DNA of 64,000 nt from Jiangella anatolica (GTDB lineage: Bacteria > Actinomycetota > Actinomycetes > Jiangellales > Jiangellaceae): the NCBI RefSeq assembly GCF_003236295.1, contig NZ_POTW01000010.1, positions 46,182-110,181 of the forward strand. The letters run 5' to 3'. Shown piece after piece: positions 50,347-60,465 of the stretch. The position numbers and the translations under genes were made by a program. The notes below the pieces were generated by a model. It had not been told where the DNA came from, did not search any database, and saw only the letters and a program-made list of their open reading frames with translations. How positions within the stretch are numbered: the stretch's first letter is position 1; every line of letters starts with the position of its first letter.

Positions 50347-50376
50347 TTGATAGTTCACCACTTGGTGAAGTATTGT
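50347..50376 (+). promoter_or_regulatory. ArsR promoter with internal operator
   Basis: TTGATA (50347-50352) and TATTGT (50371-50376), 18 bp apart. The spacer holds the inverted repeat TTCACCA (50354-50360) / TGGTGAA (50363-50369), so repressor binding would block RNA polymerase. Predicted start of transcription coincides with GTG 50384. Confidence 0.7.
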
Positions 50377-50383
50377 GCGTGGC

Positions 50384-50713
50384 GTGTCCCCGTCCGCGCC
50401 CGCCAGCCTCGACGTCGTCTTCGCCGCGCTCTCCGACCCGACGCGGCGCGCCGTCGTCGAACGACTGCGGCTCGGGCCGGCGACGATGACGGAGCTGGCC
50501 ACTCCCCTGTCGGCCACGCTCCCCGCGTTGACCAAGCACCTCGCCGTCCTGGAGCGGGCCGGTCTGGTGACGACGGCGAAGCGGGGGCGGCAGCGGTTCT
50601 GCGCGCTCACGGCCGCCCCGCTGCGCGACGCCGCCGCGTGGCTCGCCGAGTACGCCGCGTACTGGGACGAGCGGCTGGACGCCCTGACCGGCTATCTGAA
50701 GGAGAACCCGTGA
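50384..50713 (+). CDS. ArsR family repressor
   Basis: 109 residues from GTG 50384, chosen because it lies at the predicted transcription start (leaderless); GTG 50375 is in frame but would lie within the -10. Winged helix LSDPTRRAVVERLRLGPATMTELA, LPALTKHLAVLERAGLVTTAKRGRQRFCAL. No metal-binding Cys motif such as ELCVCDL. This kind of ArsR is usually paired with an SRPBCC protein, as here by a GTGA overlap. Confidence 0.9.
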   Translation: MSPSAPASLDVVFAALSDPTRRAVVERLRLGPATMTELATPLSATLPALTKHLAVLERAGLVTTAKRGRQRFCALTAAPLRDAAAWLAEYAAYWDERLDALTGYLKENP

Positions 50714-51147
50714 CGATTCCGTTGACGCTGCAGCTCAAGCGGCATGTGCCGGCCGCGCCCGAGCGGGTCTGGCGGGCGTGGACCGACCCCGCCGAGCTGG
50801 CCCGCTGGTACTGGCCGGCCTCGTTCCAGACGACGTGCGACGTCGACCTGCGGGTCGGCGGCCGGTTCCGGATCGCGTCGGCGACCGCCGCGATGGCCGT
50901 CAGCGGTGAGTTCGCCGCCGTCGAGCCGCCACCGGCCGGCCGGCTCGTGCACACCTGGCGCTGGGACGGCGAAGAGGTGGAGACGCTGGTGACGGTCGAG
51001 TTCCTGGCCGGCGCCGACGGTGGCACGGACGTCGTCGTCACGCACGAGCGGTTCACCGACGCGGGCGACTGCGCGAACCACGCCCAGGGCTGGACCGACT
51101 GCCTCGCCCGCCTGATCGCGCACGACTTCGCCCCGCCGGACCGCTGA
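50710..51147 (+). CDS. SRPBCC/AHSA1 domain protein
   Basis: 145 residues from GTG 50710, coupled to arsR. Typical AHSA1 start (VPAAPERVWRAWTDPAELARWYWP), middle RVGGRFRIAS and end GWTDCLARLIAHDF. It forms a hydrophobic-ligand-binding cavity. ArsR-SRPBCC pairs are common in actinobacteria; the ligand is unknown. Confidence 0.9.
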   Translation: MTIPLTLQLKRHVPAAPERVWRAWTDPAELARWYWPASFQTTCDVDLRVGGRFRIASATAAMAVSGEFAAVEPPPAGRLVHTWRWDGEEVETLVTVEFLAGADGGTDVVVTHERFTDAGDCANHAQGWTDCLARLIAHDFAPPDR

Positions 51148-51200
51148 AATCCGCGACAGCGCCTGTCTCTGTCCTGCTGGGTGAGGGCTATCGTGCCGCC

Positions 51201-51548
51201 ATGACGGACGACCTCGCCGCGGCGCAGGCGCGCGTCGCAGAGCGGTTCGGCGTCGTGCCGGACGTGCCGGCGCCGGACGCGAAGATCGGCATCGCGCGCA
51301 ACGTCCGTGACGGGCTGGTGCCGCTCAACGGATTGCGGCATCCGCCCGAAGGCGGGACCTGCGGCTGGTACGTGTGGGCCGGTGGGAAGCTGCCCCGGCG
51401 ACGGGACTTCTTCGTGCCGCTGCACGTGACGCACCTCGCGGACTGGTGCCCGCAGGCGCTCCCCTACCTCGGACTGCCGCCGGGCTGGAGGTTCCTGCTC
51501 GCGCCGGACCACGAGGACGTCTGGTTCGACGAGGGCCTGCTGTCATGA
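51201..51548 (+). CDS. Unknown protein, possibly immunity-protein (Imm33/DUF2185)-like
   Basis: 115 residues. Conserved-looking C-terminus GGTCGWYVWAGGKL ... LGLPPGWRFLLAPDHEDVWFDEGLL suggests an Imm33-like fold, but this is from memory of the motif only. TATCGT at 51189-51194 stands 6 nt before the ATG, and there is no Shine-Dalgarno sequence, so the mRNA may be leaderless. No toxin gene with a polymorphic-toxin architecture is nearby. Confidence 0.6.
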   Translation: MTDDLAAAQARVAERFGVVPDVPAPDAKIGIARNVRDGLVPLNGLRHPPEGGTCGWYVWAGGKLPRRRDFFVPLHVTHLADWCPQALPYLGLPPGWRFLLAPDHEDVWFDEGLLS

Positions 51549-51591
51549 CGGGAGCGGCGACCGAGGCGCCCTCTGACCCGCGCGGGCTCCG

Positions 51592-51861
51592 ATGACCTAC
51601 GAGCTGCGACTGCCCGCCGACTTCGGCGACTATGCGTGGGAAGTCGAGGCCAAGGGATGGTTCCCGGCGGACGTGACGGCGCCCGACGGCACCACGTACC
51701 GGGTGACGTTCTACGACCCGGTGCGGCTCCGGCACGACGTCGAGGCCGACCTCGCGGCCGGGCGGACGGTGCCGATCGCCCGGCTGATCGTGGTCGAGCG
51801 GGTCACCGCCGACCACATGGCCAGGGCGGTCGCCAGGCTGCCCGAGAGCTTCTTCCGCTGA
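51592..51861 (+). CDS. Unknown small protein
   Basis: 89 residues of mixed strand/helix composition (YELRLPADFGDYAWEVEAKGWFP, YRVTFYDPVRLRHDVEADL, IARLIVVERVTADHMARAVARL). It lies 43 bp behind the 51201 gene and is probably in the same transcript. No family recognised. Confidence 0.6.
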   Translation: MTYELRLPADFGDYAWEVEAKGWFPADVTAPDGTTYRVTFYDPVRLRHDVEADLAAGRTVPIARLIVVERVTADHMARAVARLPESFFR

Positions 51862-51873
51862 CCCGGGAGGCGG

Positions 51874-52419
51874 TCAGATGGCGCGGCCGAAGGTGGCGTG
51901 CGGCGAGTCCCTGATGACCGGGACCTGCTCCCCCGCCCAGTCGGCCTCGCGGATGACCTTCATCGCGGCCTTGCGGGCCTCGCGGTCAAGCTTGTCGATG
52001 AACAGGATGCCGTCGAGGTGGTCGGTCTCGTGCTGGATCGCACGCGCCAGCCGCTCCGACCCCTCGATCGCGACCGGGTCGCCGTACATGTTGAAGCCGT
52101 GCGCGACGACGCGCAGGGCGCGCAGGCAGTCGTACTCAAGGCCGGGCAGCGAGAGGCAGCCCTCGGGGCCGAACTGCTCCTCCTCCGACAGCTCCAGCGT
52201 CGGGTTGATCAGGTGACCGACGACGTCGTCGACGTCGTAGGTGAAGACGCGGAGGGAGACGCCGATCTGCGGGGCGGCGAGGCCGGCGCCGGGCGCGGCC
52301 TGCATGGTATCGACGAGGTCGGTGACGAGCTGGCGCAGCTCGCGGTCGAAGTCGACGACGGGCTCGGCCTTGGTGCGCAGCACGGGGTCGCCGAACAGCC
52401 GGATCGGTCGGACGGCCAT
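51874..52419 (-). CDS. def: Peptide deformylase
   Basis: 181 residues. All three motifs are present: GAGLAAPQIG (GxGLAAPQ), EGCLSLPG with the metal-binding Cys, and QHETDHLDG (HExxH). It removes the formyl group from nascent proteins and uses Fe(II) in most bacteria. It begins 3 bp after the HAD gene stop and so is the last gene of the suf operon. Confidence 0.95.
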   Translation of the reverse strand: MAVRPIRLFGDPVLRTKAEPVVDFDRELRQLVTDLVDTMQAAPGAGLAAPQIGVSLRVFTYDVDDVVGHLINPTLELSEEEQFGPEGCLSLPGLEYDCLRALRVVAHGFNMYGDPVAIEGSERLARAIQHETDHLDGILFIDKLDREARKAAMKVIREADWAGEQVPVIRDSPHATFGRAI

Positions 52420-52422
52420 CTC

Positions 52423-53058
52423 TTACTCCTCGGTGGGACGGTCGGACGCGACCAGGCCCAGCTGCGACAGCTCGTCGCGCAGCCGGTCCGGGCCGGTGAA
52501 GTGCAGGCTGGTCATGCCGAGCTCGGCGGCGGCGTCGACGTTGGGCGGGTTGTCGTCGATGTACACCGTCGACGACGCGTCCAGGCCGTACCGGTCCAGC
52601 AGCAGCCGGAAGATCCGCGGGTCCGGCTTCACCAACCGCTCGACCCCGGACACGACGATGCCCTCGAACCAGGACAGCCACTCGAACCGCTCGACGGCCA
52701 GCGGGAACTTCTCCGCCGACCAGTTGGTCAACGCGTACAGGCCGACGGACCCGCTGGAACGCAGCTCGCGCAGCAGCTCGACGGTGCCGTCGATCTCGCC
52801 GCCGATGGTCTCGATCCACCGCGCGTCGTAGGCCTCGATCAACGCTGTGTACTGAGGGTGCAGGGCCGTCAGCTCGGCGACGGCGTCCGCCCAGGTCCGG
52901 CCCGCGTCCTGCGCGGCGTTCCAGGACGGCGTCGTGACCTCGGCCAGGAACCGCTCGACCGACTCCTCGGACGGCAGCAGCGTCCGGTAGAGGTAGCGCG
53001 GGTCCCAGTCGACCAGCACTCCCCCGAGGTCGAAGACGACGGCCTGCGGCGCGCTCAT
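52423..53058 (-). CDS. HAD-family hydrolase (YihX-like)
   Basis: 211 residues from ATG 53058, overlapping the sufT stop (ATGA). Motif I VFDLGGVLVDWD, motif II LTNWS, motif III Lys in RLVKPDPRIF, motif IV YIDDNPPNVDAA. The FDLGGVL form of motif I is typical of YihX/epoxide-hydrolase N-terminal-like phosphatases. It probably dephosphorylates a sugar phosphate or nucleotide. Confidence 0.9.
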   Translation of the reverse strand: MSAPQAVVFDLGGVLVDWDPRYLYRTLLPSEESVERFLAEVTTPSWNAAQDAGRTWADAVAELTALHPQYTALIEAYDARWIETIGGEIDGTVELLRELRSSGSVGLYALTNWSAEKFPLAVERFEWLSWFEGIVVSGVERLVKPDPRIFRLLLDRYGLDASSTVYIDDNPPNVDAAAELGMTSLHFTGPDRLRDELSQLGLVASDRPTEE

Positions 53059-53372
53059 ACGTTGAAACCGAGCGCGCGCAGCTGCTCCCGTCCCTCGTCG
53101 GTGATCTTGTCCGGCCCCCACGGCGGCATCCACACCCAGTTGATGCGCAACTCGGTGACGAGGCCGTCGGTGGCCGCGTTGGCCTGCTCCTCGATGAGGT
53201 CGGTGAGCGGGCAGGCGGCGCTGGTGAGCGTCATGTCGACGGTCGCGACGTTCTGCTCATCGACGGTGACGCCGTAGATCAGGCCGAGGTCGACGACGTT
53301 GATGCCCAGCTCGGGGTCGACGACGTCGCGGAGGGCCTCCTTGAGGTCCTCGAGGTCGACGGTGGTGGTCAT
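53055..53372 (-). CDS. sufT: MIP18/DUF59 Fe-S assembly factor (SufT/PaaD-like)
   Basis: 105 residues from ATG 53372. EALRDVVDPELGINVVDLGLIYGV, the reactive-cysteine region TLTSAACPLTDLIEEQ and the C-terminal WVWMPPWGPDKITDEGREQLRALGF are the DUF59 hallmarks. It acts in maturation of Fe-S proteins alongside the Suf scaffold. Coupled to sufU by ATGA. Confidence 0.92.
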   Translation of the reverse strand: MTTTVDLEDLKEALRDVVDPELGINVVDLGLIYGVTVDEQNVATVDMTLTSAACPLTDLIEEQANAATDGLVTELRINWVWMPPWGPDKITDEGREQLRALGFNV

Positions 53373-53830
53373 CGGGACTCCTTCGAGATCGGTCCGGCGC
53401 CGGTGAGCGCGCGGGCGGTCGCGTCCTTGAACGCCATCCAGCTCAGCAGCGCGCACTTGACCCGGGCCGGGTACTTGGCGACGCCGGCGAAGGCGATGCC
53501 GTCGCCGAGCACGTCCTCGTCCGGCTCGACCTGGCCGCGGCCCTGCATGAGCTCGGTGAAGGTCTTGTCGACGGCGAACGCGTCCTCGACGGTGCGGCCG
53601 GTGAGCAGCTCGTGCAGGACGCTCGCCGAGGCCTGGCTGATCGAGCAGCCCTGGCCGTCGTACGAGACGTCGGTGATGGTGGAGCCGTCCAGCTCGACCC
53701 GGACGGTGATCTCGTCGCCGCAGGTGGGGTTGACGTGGTGCGCCTCGCCGCCGAACGGCTCGCGCAGCCCGCGCCCGTGCGGGTGCTTGTAGTGGTCCAG
53801 GATGATCTCCTGGTACAGGCTGTCGCTCAC
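53369..53830 (-). CDS. sufU: SufU, zinc-dependent sulfur-transfer protein
   Basis: 153 residues from GTG 53830, overlapping the sufS stop (GTGA). The zinc ligands match Bacillus SufU: Cys37 and Asp39 in NPTCGDE, Cys62 in GQGCSIS and Cys126 in VKCALLSW. It accepts persulfide sulfur from SufS. Confidence 0.95.
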   Translation of the reverse strand: MSDSLYQEIILDHYKHPHGRGLREPFGGEAHHVNPTCGDEITVRVELDGSTITDVSYDGQGCSISQASASVLHELLTGRTVEDAFAVDKTFTELMQGRGQVEPDEDVLGDGIAFAGVAKYPARVKCALLSWMAFKDATARALTGAGPISKESR

Positions 53831-55092
53831 CCGAAGAACCTCTTCACCTGCTGGAGACCGGCCGCCATCGCGTCGATCTCGTCGAACGTGGTGTACAGGT
53901 AGAACGACGCTCGCGTGGTCGCGGGTATTCCGTAGCGGACGCAGACCGGCCGGGCGCAGTGGTGCCCGACGCGGACGGCGACGCCCTGCTCGTCGAGGAG
54001 CTGGCCGACGTCGTGCGGGTGGACGCCGTCGACGACGAACGAGACGGTGCCGCCGCGCGACTCCATGGAGTTCGGGCCGATGATCCGGACGCCGTCGACG
54101 GCGTTGAGCTGGTCCAGCGCGTACGCCGTCAGCGCCTGCTCGTGCTCGTGGATGCGGTCCAGGCCGACGCCGGTGAGGTAGTCGACGGCCGCGCCCAGGC
54201 CGATGGCCTGCGCGATCGGCGGCGTCCCGGCCTCGAACTTGTGCGGGATCGGCGCGAACGTGGAGCCCGTCATCGCGACGGTCTCGATCATCTCGCCGCC
54301 GCCGAGGAACGGCGGCAGCGCGTCGAGCACGTCGCGGCGGCCCCACAGCACGCCGATGCCCGTCGGGCCGACCATCTTGTGGCCGGTGAACGCGAGCAGG
54401 TCCACACCCAGCTCGGTGACGTCGATCGGCTGGTGCGGCACCGACTGCGAGCCGTCGAGCAGGACCAGCGCACCCACCTCACGCGCCCGGGCGACGACGG
54501 TGGCGACGTCGTTGACGGTGCCGAGGCTGTTCGACTGGTGCACCAGCGAGACGATCTTCGTCCGCTCGTTGATCAGCTCGCCGATCGTCGACAGGTCCAG
54601 CCGGCCCTCGTCGGTGAGCCCGAACCAGCGGAACGCCGCGCCGGTGCGCTGCGCCGCCAGCTGCCACGGCACGATGTTGGAGTGGTGCTCCATCTCGGTG
54701 ACGACGATCTCGTCGCCGGGCCCCAGGCGGTACCGCGGGTCCTCGGCCAGGCCGCTGGCCAGCGTGTGCGCGACGAGGTTGAGCGCCTCGGAGGCGTTCT
54801 TGGTGAAGATGATCTCGTCGCGGCTGGGCGCCTTGATCAGCGCGGCGATCTTGTCGCGGGCGCCCTCGTACGCGGCCGTCGACTCCTCGCCGAGCTGGTG
54901 CACCGCACGCGCCACGTTGGCGTTGTGCTGCGTGTAGTGCTCGGCGAGGGCGTCGAGGACGGCCGTCGGCTTCTGCGAGGTGTTCGCCGAGTCGAGGTAC
55001 ACCAGCGGGTGGTCACCGGCGAGCCGCCGTTCGAGGATCGGGAAGTCCTTGCGGACCCGATCCACGTCCAGCGGGCTGTGCGGTGCGCTCAC
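53827..55092 (-). CDS. sufS: Cysteine desulfurase SufS
   Basis: 421 residues. PLP features: TEMEHHSNIVPWQ, DGSQSVPHQPID, the PLP Lys in FTGHKMVGPTG and the catalytic Cys in GHHCARPVC. It supplies sulfur from cysteine for Fe-S clusters. It lies 30 bp after sufC and is coupled to sufU. Confidence 0.97.
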   Translation of the reverse strand: MSAPHSPLDVDRVRKDFPILERRLAGDHPLVYLDSANTSQKPTAVLDALAEHYTQHNANVARAVHQLGEESTAAYEGARDKIAALIKAPSRDEIIFTKNASEALNLVAHTLASGLAEDPRYRLGPGDEIVVTEMEHHSNIVPWQLAAQRTGAAFRWFGLTDEGRLDLSTIGELINERTKIVSLVHQSNSLGTVNDVATVVARAREVGALVLLDGSQSVPHQPIDVTELGVDLLAFTGHKMVGPTGIGVLWGRRDVLDALPPFLGGGEMIETVAMTGSTFAPIPHKFEAGTPPIAQAIGLGAAVDYLTGVGLDRIHEHEQALTAYALDQLNAVDGVRIIGPNSMESRGGTVSFVVDGVHPHDVGQLLDEQGVAVRVGHHCARPVCVRYGIPATTRASFYLYTTFDEIDAMAAGLQQVKRFFG

Positions 55093-55122
55093 GATGGCTC
55101 CTCTACTCGGGATGCGGCGGGG

Positions 55123-55881
<759 letters not shown>

Positions 55882-55912
55882 TGTCTTCTCTTGCCTCTCG
55901 GTTCTTCGGTGG

Positions 55913-57130
55913 TCAGTGCGTCGTCGCGGCGGCCGGGAGACCCTCGCCCAGCGCCAGCTCGCGCTCGACGGTGGCGATCAGCCGCTCGGCGATCTCCGGT
56001 ACGCCGATCTTGTTGATCAGCTCGGTGAAGAAGCCGTGCACGACCAGCCGGCGTGCCTCGTCGGCCGGGATGCCCCGCGCCATCAGGTAGAACAGCTGCT
56101 CGTCGTCGAACCGGCCGGTGGCGCTGGCGTGACCGGCGCCCTCGATCTCGCCGGTCTCGATCTCCAGGTTCGGGACGGAGTCGGCGCGGGCGCCGTCGGT
56201 GAGCACTAGGTTGCGGTTGAGCTCGTAGGTGCTGATGCCCTCGGCGGCCGGCCGGATGAGCACGTTGCCGATCCACACCGTGTGCGCCTTCGCGCCCTGC
56301 AGCGCGCCCTTGTAGAGCACGTTGCTGCGGCAGTTGGGCTGGTTGTGGTCGACGAACAGCCGCTTCTCCAGGTGCTGGCCGCTGTCGGCGAAGTACAGGC
56401 CGAGCAGCTCCGCGTCGCCGCCGGGCGCGGCGTAGTCGAGCGTGACCGACGTGCGCACGAGGTCGCCGCCGAAGCTCACCACGACGTGCTTGATGACGGC
56501 GTCGCGGCCGACGCTGACGTGGTGGTGCGACAGGTGCACGGCGTCGTCGGCCCAGTCCTGCAGGCTGACCAGCGTGAGCCGGGCGCCGTCGTGGGTGACG
56601 ATCTCGACGTTGTCGGCGAACGCCGCCGAGCCCTCGTGCTCGAGGACGACGACGGACTGGCTGAACCGCTCGGCGGTGATGACGACGTGGCCGGCGGCGG
56701 CCTTCTCCGCGCTCAGGCCGCGTAGCCGCACGATGGTCGGCTTCGTCGTGACCACGTCGGCCGGGATCGTGATGGCCAGCACCTTGTCGGCCTCGGCCCA
56801 CGCCCGCGCGCTGACGCGGTCGTTCGGCACGTAGCCGGACGAGCCGCGCCGCGGGTCCGTCGCCTCGACCGTCTCGACGACCACCTTCGGGTCGGCGTCG
56901 ACGCTGACCTCGTAGTCGTGGCCGTCGAGCGGGGCGTCGTCGTGCAGGCCGCGCAGCCGCGCCATCGGCGTGAAACGCCACTCCTCCTCGCGCCCGCGCG
57001 GCACGACGTGGTCGGCGACGTCGAACGAGGCGACGGTGTCGAAGGCGCTCCCGCCGTGGTCGGGTGCGCCTGCCCCGTGCGAGTGCTCGGTGAGGCCGTG
57101 CTGCGCCTGCTGAGCGGTGTCGGTGGTCAT
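55913..57130 (-). CDS. sufD: Fe-S scaffold subunit SufD
   Basis: 405 residues of the SufB/SufD beta-helix family: LSHHHVSVGRDAVIKHVVVSFGG, YAAPGGDAELLGLYFADSGQHLEKRLFVDHNQPNCRSNVLYKGALQ and the end GRFDDEQLFYLMARGIPADEARRLVVHGFF. It joins SufB and SufC in the scaffold complex. Confidence 0.97.
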   Translation of the reverse strand: MTTDTAQQAQHGLTEHSHGAGAPDHGGSAFDTVASFDVADHVVPRGREEEWRFTPMARLRGLHDDAPLDGHDYEVSVDADPKVVVETVEATDPRRGSSGYVPNDRVSARAWAEADKVLAITIPADVVTTKPTIVRLRGLSAEKAAAGHVVITAERFSQSVVVLEHEGSAAFADNVEIVTHDGARLTLVSLQDWADDAVHLSHHHVSVGRDAVIKHVVVSFGGDLVRTSVTLDYAAPGGDAELLGLYFADSGQHLEKRLFVDHNQPNCRSNVLYKGALQGAKAHTVWIGNVLIRPAAEGISTYELNRNLVLTDGARADSVPNLEIETGEIEGAGHASATGRFDDEQLFYLMARGIPADEARRLVVHGFFTELINKIGVPEIAERLIATVERELALGEGLPAAATTH

Positions 57131-57171
57131 CTGCTCTCTCTCGTGGGTTCTGCTGGCTTCGGGCGGCGGCG

Positions 57172-58584
57172 TCAGCCGACCGCGCCCTCCATCTGCAGCT
57201 CGATCAGCCGGTTCAGCTCCAGCGCGTACTCCATCGGCAGCTCCCGCGCGATCGGCTCGATGAAGCCGCGCACGATCATCGCCATCGCCTCCTCCTCGGT
57301 CAGGCCGCGGCTCATCAGGTAGAAGAGCTGGTCCTCGCTGACCTTGGAGACGGTGGCCTCGTGGCCCATGGAGACATCGTCGTTGCGGATGTCGACGTAC
57401 GGGTAGGTGTCAGAGCGCGAGATGGTGTCGACCAGCAGCGCGTCGCAGCGCACCGTGCTGGCGCTGTGGCTGGCGCGCGGCATGACCTGCACCAGGCCGC
57501 GGTACGACGTCCGGCCGCCGCCGCGGGCGACCGACTTGGACACGATCGAGCTGGACGTGTTCGGCGCCAGGTGCACCATCTTCGAGCCGGAGTCCTGGTG
57601 CTGGCCCTCGCCGGCGAACGCCAGCGACAGCGTCTCGCCCTTGGCGTGCTCGCCCATCAGGTAGATCGCCGGGTACTTCATGGTGATCTTCGAGCCGATG
57701 TTGCCGTCGATCCACTCCATGGTGGCGCCCTCGGCGGCCGTGGCGCGCTTCGTCACCAGGTTGTACACGTTGTTCGACCAGTTCTGGATGGTCGTGTAGC
57801 GGACCCGGGCGCCCTTCTTCACGACGATCTCGACGACCGCGCTGTGCAGCGAGTCGGACGTGTAGATGGGCGCCGTGCAGCCCTCGACGTAGTGGACGTA
57901 GGAGTCCTCGTCGGCGATGATCAGCGTCCGCTCGAACTGGCCCATGTTCTCGGTGTTGATGCGGAAGTAGGCCTGCAGCGGGATGTCGACGTGCACGCCC
58001 TTCGGCACGTAGATGAACGACCCGCCGGACCACACCGCCGTGTTCAGCGCGGAGAACTTGTTGTCGCCGGCCGGGATCACCGAGGCGAAGTACTCCTTGA
58101 ACAGCTCCGGGTGCTCCCTGAGGCCGGTGTCGGTGTCGAGGAAGATGACGCCCTGCTCCTCGAGGTCCTCACGGATCTTGTGGTAGACGACCTCGGACTC
58201 GTACTGCGCGGCGACACCGGAGACCAGCCGCTGCTTCTCCGCCTCGGGGATGCCGAGCTTGTCGTAGGTGTTCTTGATGTCCTCGGGGAGCTCCTCCCAC
58301 GAGGCCGCCTGCTTCTCCGTCGACCGGACGAAGTACTTGATGTTGTCGAAGTCGATGGTCGAGAGGTCGGCGCCCCACGTCGGCATCGGCTTCTTGTCGA
58401 ACAGCCGCAGCGCCTTGAGCCGGGTCTCGAGCATCCACTCGGGCTCGTTCTTGAGGGCGGAGATCCCGCGGACCACGTCCTCGTTCAGCCCGCGCTTCGC
58501 GGCCGCGCCGGCGGTGTCGCTGTCGGCCCAGCCGTATTCGTAACGACCCAGGCCCTCGAGCTCGGGATGAGCGGTGGTGGTCAT
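57172..58584 (-). CDS. sufB: Fe-S scaffold subunit SufB
   Basis: 470 residues from ATG 58584 ([13 protein letters not shown]). Family stretches [69 protein letters not shown] and the end [21 protein letters not shown]. The start lies 2 nt after the sufR stop (TGAATATG). In-frame sequence further upstream is Arg-rich and belongs to sufR DNA. Confidence 0.97.
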   Translation of the reverse strand: MTTTAHPELEGLGRYEYGWADSDTAGAAAKRGLNEDVVRGISALKNEPEWMLETRLKALRLFDKKPMPTWGADLSTIDFDNIKYFVRSTEKQAASWEELPEDIKNTYDKLGIPEAEKQRLVSGVAAQYESEVVYHKIREDLEEQGVIFLDTDTGLREHPELFKEYFASVIPAGDNKFSALNTAVWSGGSFIYVPKGVHVDIPLQAYFRINTENMGQFERTLIIADEDSYVHYVEGCTAPIYTSDSLHSAVVEIVVKKGARVRYTTIQNWSNNVYNLVTKRATAAEGATMEWIDGNIGSKITMKYPAIYLMGEHAKGETLSLAFAGEGQHQDSGSKMVHLAPNTSSSIVSKSVARGGGRTSYRGLVQVMPRASHSASTVRCDALLVDTISRSDTYPYVDIRNDDVSMGHEATVSKVSEDQLFYLMSRGLTEEEAMAMIVRGFIEPIARELPMEYALELNRLIELQMEGAVG

Positions 58585-58586
58585 AT

Positions 58587-59393
58587 TCAGGAGATCCTCT
58601 CCGCGGACTCGTTCATTTTTCCTGTGGTCCCCGTGGCGGCAGGGCTGCGGGGGATGTGCGTGGTGCAGACGCCCTCGCCGTGCGCGATCGTCGCGATGCG
58701 CTGGACGTGGGTGTCGAGCAGCCGGGCGAAGGCCTCGGTTTCGGCCTCGCACAGCTGCGGGAACTGCTCGGCAACGTGCGCAACCGGGCAGTGGTGCTGG
58801 CACAGCTGCTCTCCGGTGACCGGCGAGGCCTGGGCCGACGCGGCGTACCCGTCGGCGCTGAGGGCGTCGGCGAGCGCGGCCGCGCGCTGCTCCGGAGGTA
58901 CCGATTCGATGATAGGCCGGTAACGGTCCTCCAGGTCGGCGATCCGCCGTCTCGCGAACTCGGCGACGAGGTGCTCTCCCCCGGTCTCGGCCAGGAACTT
59001 CAGCGCGCCGACGGCGAGGTCGTCGTAGGCCTGCTCGAACGCGTCGCGGCCGGCGGGCGTCAGCACGAAGACCTTGGCGGGGCGGCCACGGCCGCGATGG
59101 CCGTAGACTCGTTCCTCGCGCGCCTCGATGACGCCGTCGCCGAGCAGCGTGTCGAGGTGACGGCGGACGGCCGCCGGGGTCAGGCCCAGCCGCTCGCCCA
59201 GCGCCGCCGCCGTCGACGGGCCGTTCTCGAGGATGGACCGGGCGACGCGTTCGCGGGTGCGGGCGTGCGCGTCCTGCGGTGTGTCCTGGGCGCGCGCAGC
59301 GACCGGCCCGGCGCCGGGACCGGCGCCCGGTGTCTGGGTGGCGTCGCGCACGTATTTCACAACACCATCGTGCTCTTTTTCATTCGCCGTCAC
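58587..59393 (-). CDS. sufR: Fe-S-sensing regulator SufR
   Basis: 268 residues from GTG 59393 (next in-frame GTG 59360 gives 257). AAGGAGG lies only 2 nt before 59393, which leaves the start open. [49 protein letters not shown], then [18 protein letters not shown]. The cluster-binding Cys are in [22 protein letters not shown]. First gene of the operon; in mycobacteria and cyanobacteria SufR represses suf when its cluster is loaded. Confidence 0.93.
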   Translation of the reverse strand: MTANEKEHDGVVKYVRDATQTPGAGPGAGPVAARAQDTPQDAHARTRERVARSILENGPSTAAALGERLGLTPAAVRRHLDTLLGDGVIEAREERVYGHRGRGRPAKVFVLTPAGRDAFEQAYDDLAVGALKFLAETGGEHLVAEFARRRIADLEDRYRPIIESVPPEQRAAALADALSADGYAASAQASPVTGEQLCQHHCPVAHVAEQFPQLCEAETEAFARLLDTHVQRIATIAHGEGVCTTHIPRSPAATGTTGKMNESAERIS

Positions 59394-59419
59394 AACCTCC
59401 TTGCCGTGCGATACATCAC

Positions 59420-59438
59420 GCAGGTCAGCCTTACCTTT
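59420..59438. promoter_or_regulatory. Iron-box-like (IdeR/DmdR) palindrome upstream of sufR
   Basis: The 19-bp site has core AGGTCAGCCTTACCT (59422-59436) and matches the actinobacterial iron-box consensus TWAGGTWAGSCTWACCTWA at 15 of 19 positions, counted by eye. It is 27 bp upstream of the sufR start and 47 bp upstream of the divergent 59485 gene, so an iron-dependent repressor or activator may control the suf operon. Confidence 0.65.
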
Positions 59439-59484
59439 GTCGGCCGGCCACATGATCGCCGGCGGGCGGGGGTACGTGCCGGCC

Positions 59485-60156
59485 ATGGAGGCTGTCGTCG
59501 TCCTGCTCTTCGCCGCGCTCGCCGGCGCGGCCTTCCTCGCCGTCCGCCACGGACGCTTCGCCGCCCAGCGGCGCCATGCCGACCTGCGCGGGGACGTCCG
59601 ATCGCGCGGCTGGGGGTTCAGCGCTTCCGGCGATCCGCAGCTGACCCGGCGCTGGCCCGGCCCGCCGTTCCACCCCGGCGGCGGCGTCGCGCGCCCCGTC
59701 GTCAGCGGCACGCACCGGGGCCGGTCGTTCGTCGCCTTCGAGTACGTCTACGAGATCACGCCGTCGCCGACGGCGAAGACGGCGATCCCGCACCGGCGCC
59801 TCGTCATCACGATCTCGCTGCCCGGCTCCGTCCCCGACCTGGCCGTGACCAGGAAGAACGCCGTCGCGCGGGTCCTGGACCGGCCGGTTCCGGACGTCGC
59901 CGGCGAGCACCGTCACCACCGCGTCGCCTGCGCCGACCCGCTGTTCGCGTCGACCGTGCTGCAGCCGACCGTCGTCGAGTGGCTGGACGCCGGACCGCCG
60001 TGGGACTGGCGGTTCGCCGGCGACACGATGATCGGCTACCAGCCCGGCCGGCTCACCCCGGAGCGGCTGCTGAGCGGCTTGGACGCGTTTTCGGACGTGC
60101 TGGACCGGATCCCGGCCGAGGCGTGGCGGCACGGGAGCGGCCCGGTCGCCGGCTGA
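59485..60156 (+). CDS. Unknown membrane-anchored protein
   Basis: 223 residues from ATG 59485 (an in-frame ATG at 59452 is possible). N-terminal membrane helix (AVVVLLFAALAGAAFLAV), then a soluble beta-rich domain (FSASGDPQLTRRWPGPPF, FVAFEYVYEITPS, RLVITISLPGSVPDL, WRFAGDTMIGYQPGRLTPERLL). Repeated in many actinobacteria as a DUF3137-like protein by its general layout; not certain. Divergent from sufR. Confidence 0.65.
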   Translation: MEAVVVLLFAALAGAAFLAVRHGRFAAQRRHADLRGDVRSRGWGFSASGDPQLTRRWPGPPFHPGGGVARPVVSGTHRGRSFVAFEYVYEITPSPTAKTAIPHRRLVITISLPGSVPDLAVTRKNAVARVLDRPVPDVAGEHRHHRVACADPLFASTVLQPTVVEWLDAGPPWDWRFAGDTMIGYQPGRLTPERLLSGLDAFSDVLDRIPAEAWRHGSGPVAG

Positions 60157-60207
60157 GCCCCGGGCCGGCTCCGGTTTGTGCGGGTCAACCGGGGGTACGT
60201 CGCTGAC

Positions 60208-60423
60208 ATGACCCTTGGCCGTGGCATCTTCCTGATGACCCTGGGGCTGATCCTGGCCCTCGGGGTGCGGGACCGGGTGGGCACGTTCGACCTCAGCGTC
60301 ATCGGCTGGATCCTGACCGGCGTCGGCCTCTTGGTCTTCGCCCTCGCCTTCATCGTCGGCCCGGCCCGGGCGGCGCGCGAGCCCGAGGTCGTCGACGAAC
60401 AGGACGACGTCGGCGAGGTCTGA
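60208..60423 (+). CDS. Small two-helix membrane protein, DUF6458-like
   Basis: 71 residues from ATG 60208. Helices GIFLMTLGLILALGVRD and VIGWILTGVGLLVFALAFIV separated by VGTFDLS, and an acidic tail (EVVDEQDDVGEV). The GxGxFL...GxILA...VIGWIL pattern matches DUF6458 proteins. Function unknown. Confidence 0.7.
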   Translation: MTLGRGIFLMTLGLILALGVRDRVGTFDLSVIGWILTGVGLLVFALAFIVGPARAAREPEVVDEQDDVGEV

Positions 60424-60465
60424 CCGGTCGTCGGCGGGTTCGCCGGCTCGTGCGACACTCGCGGG

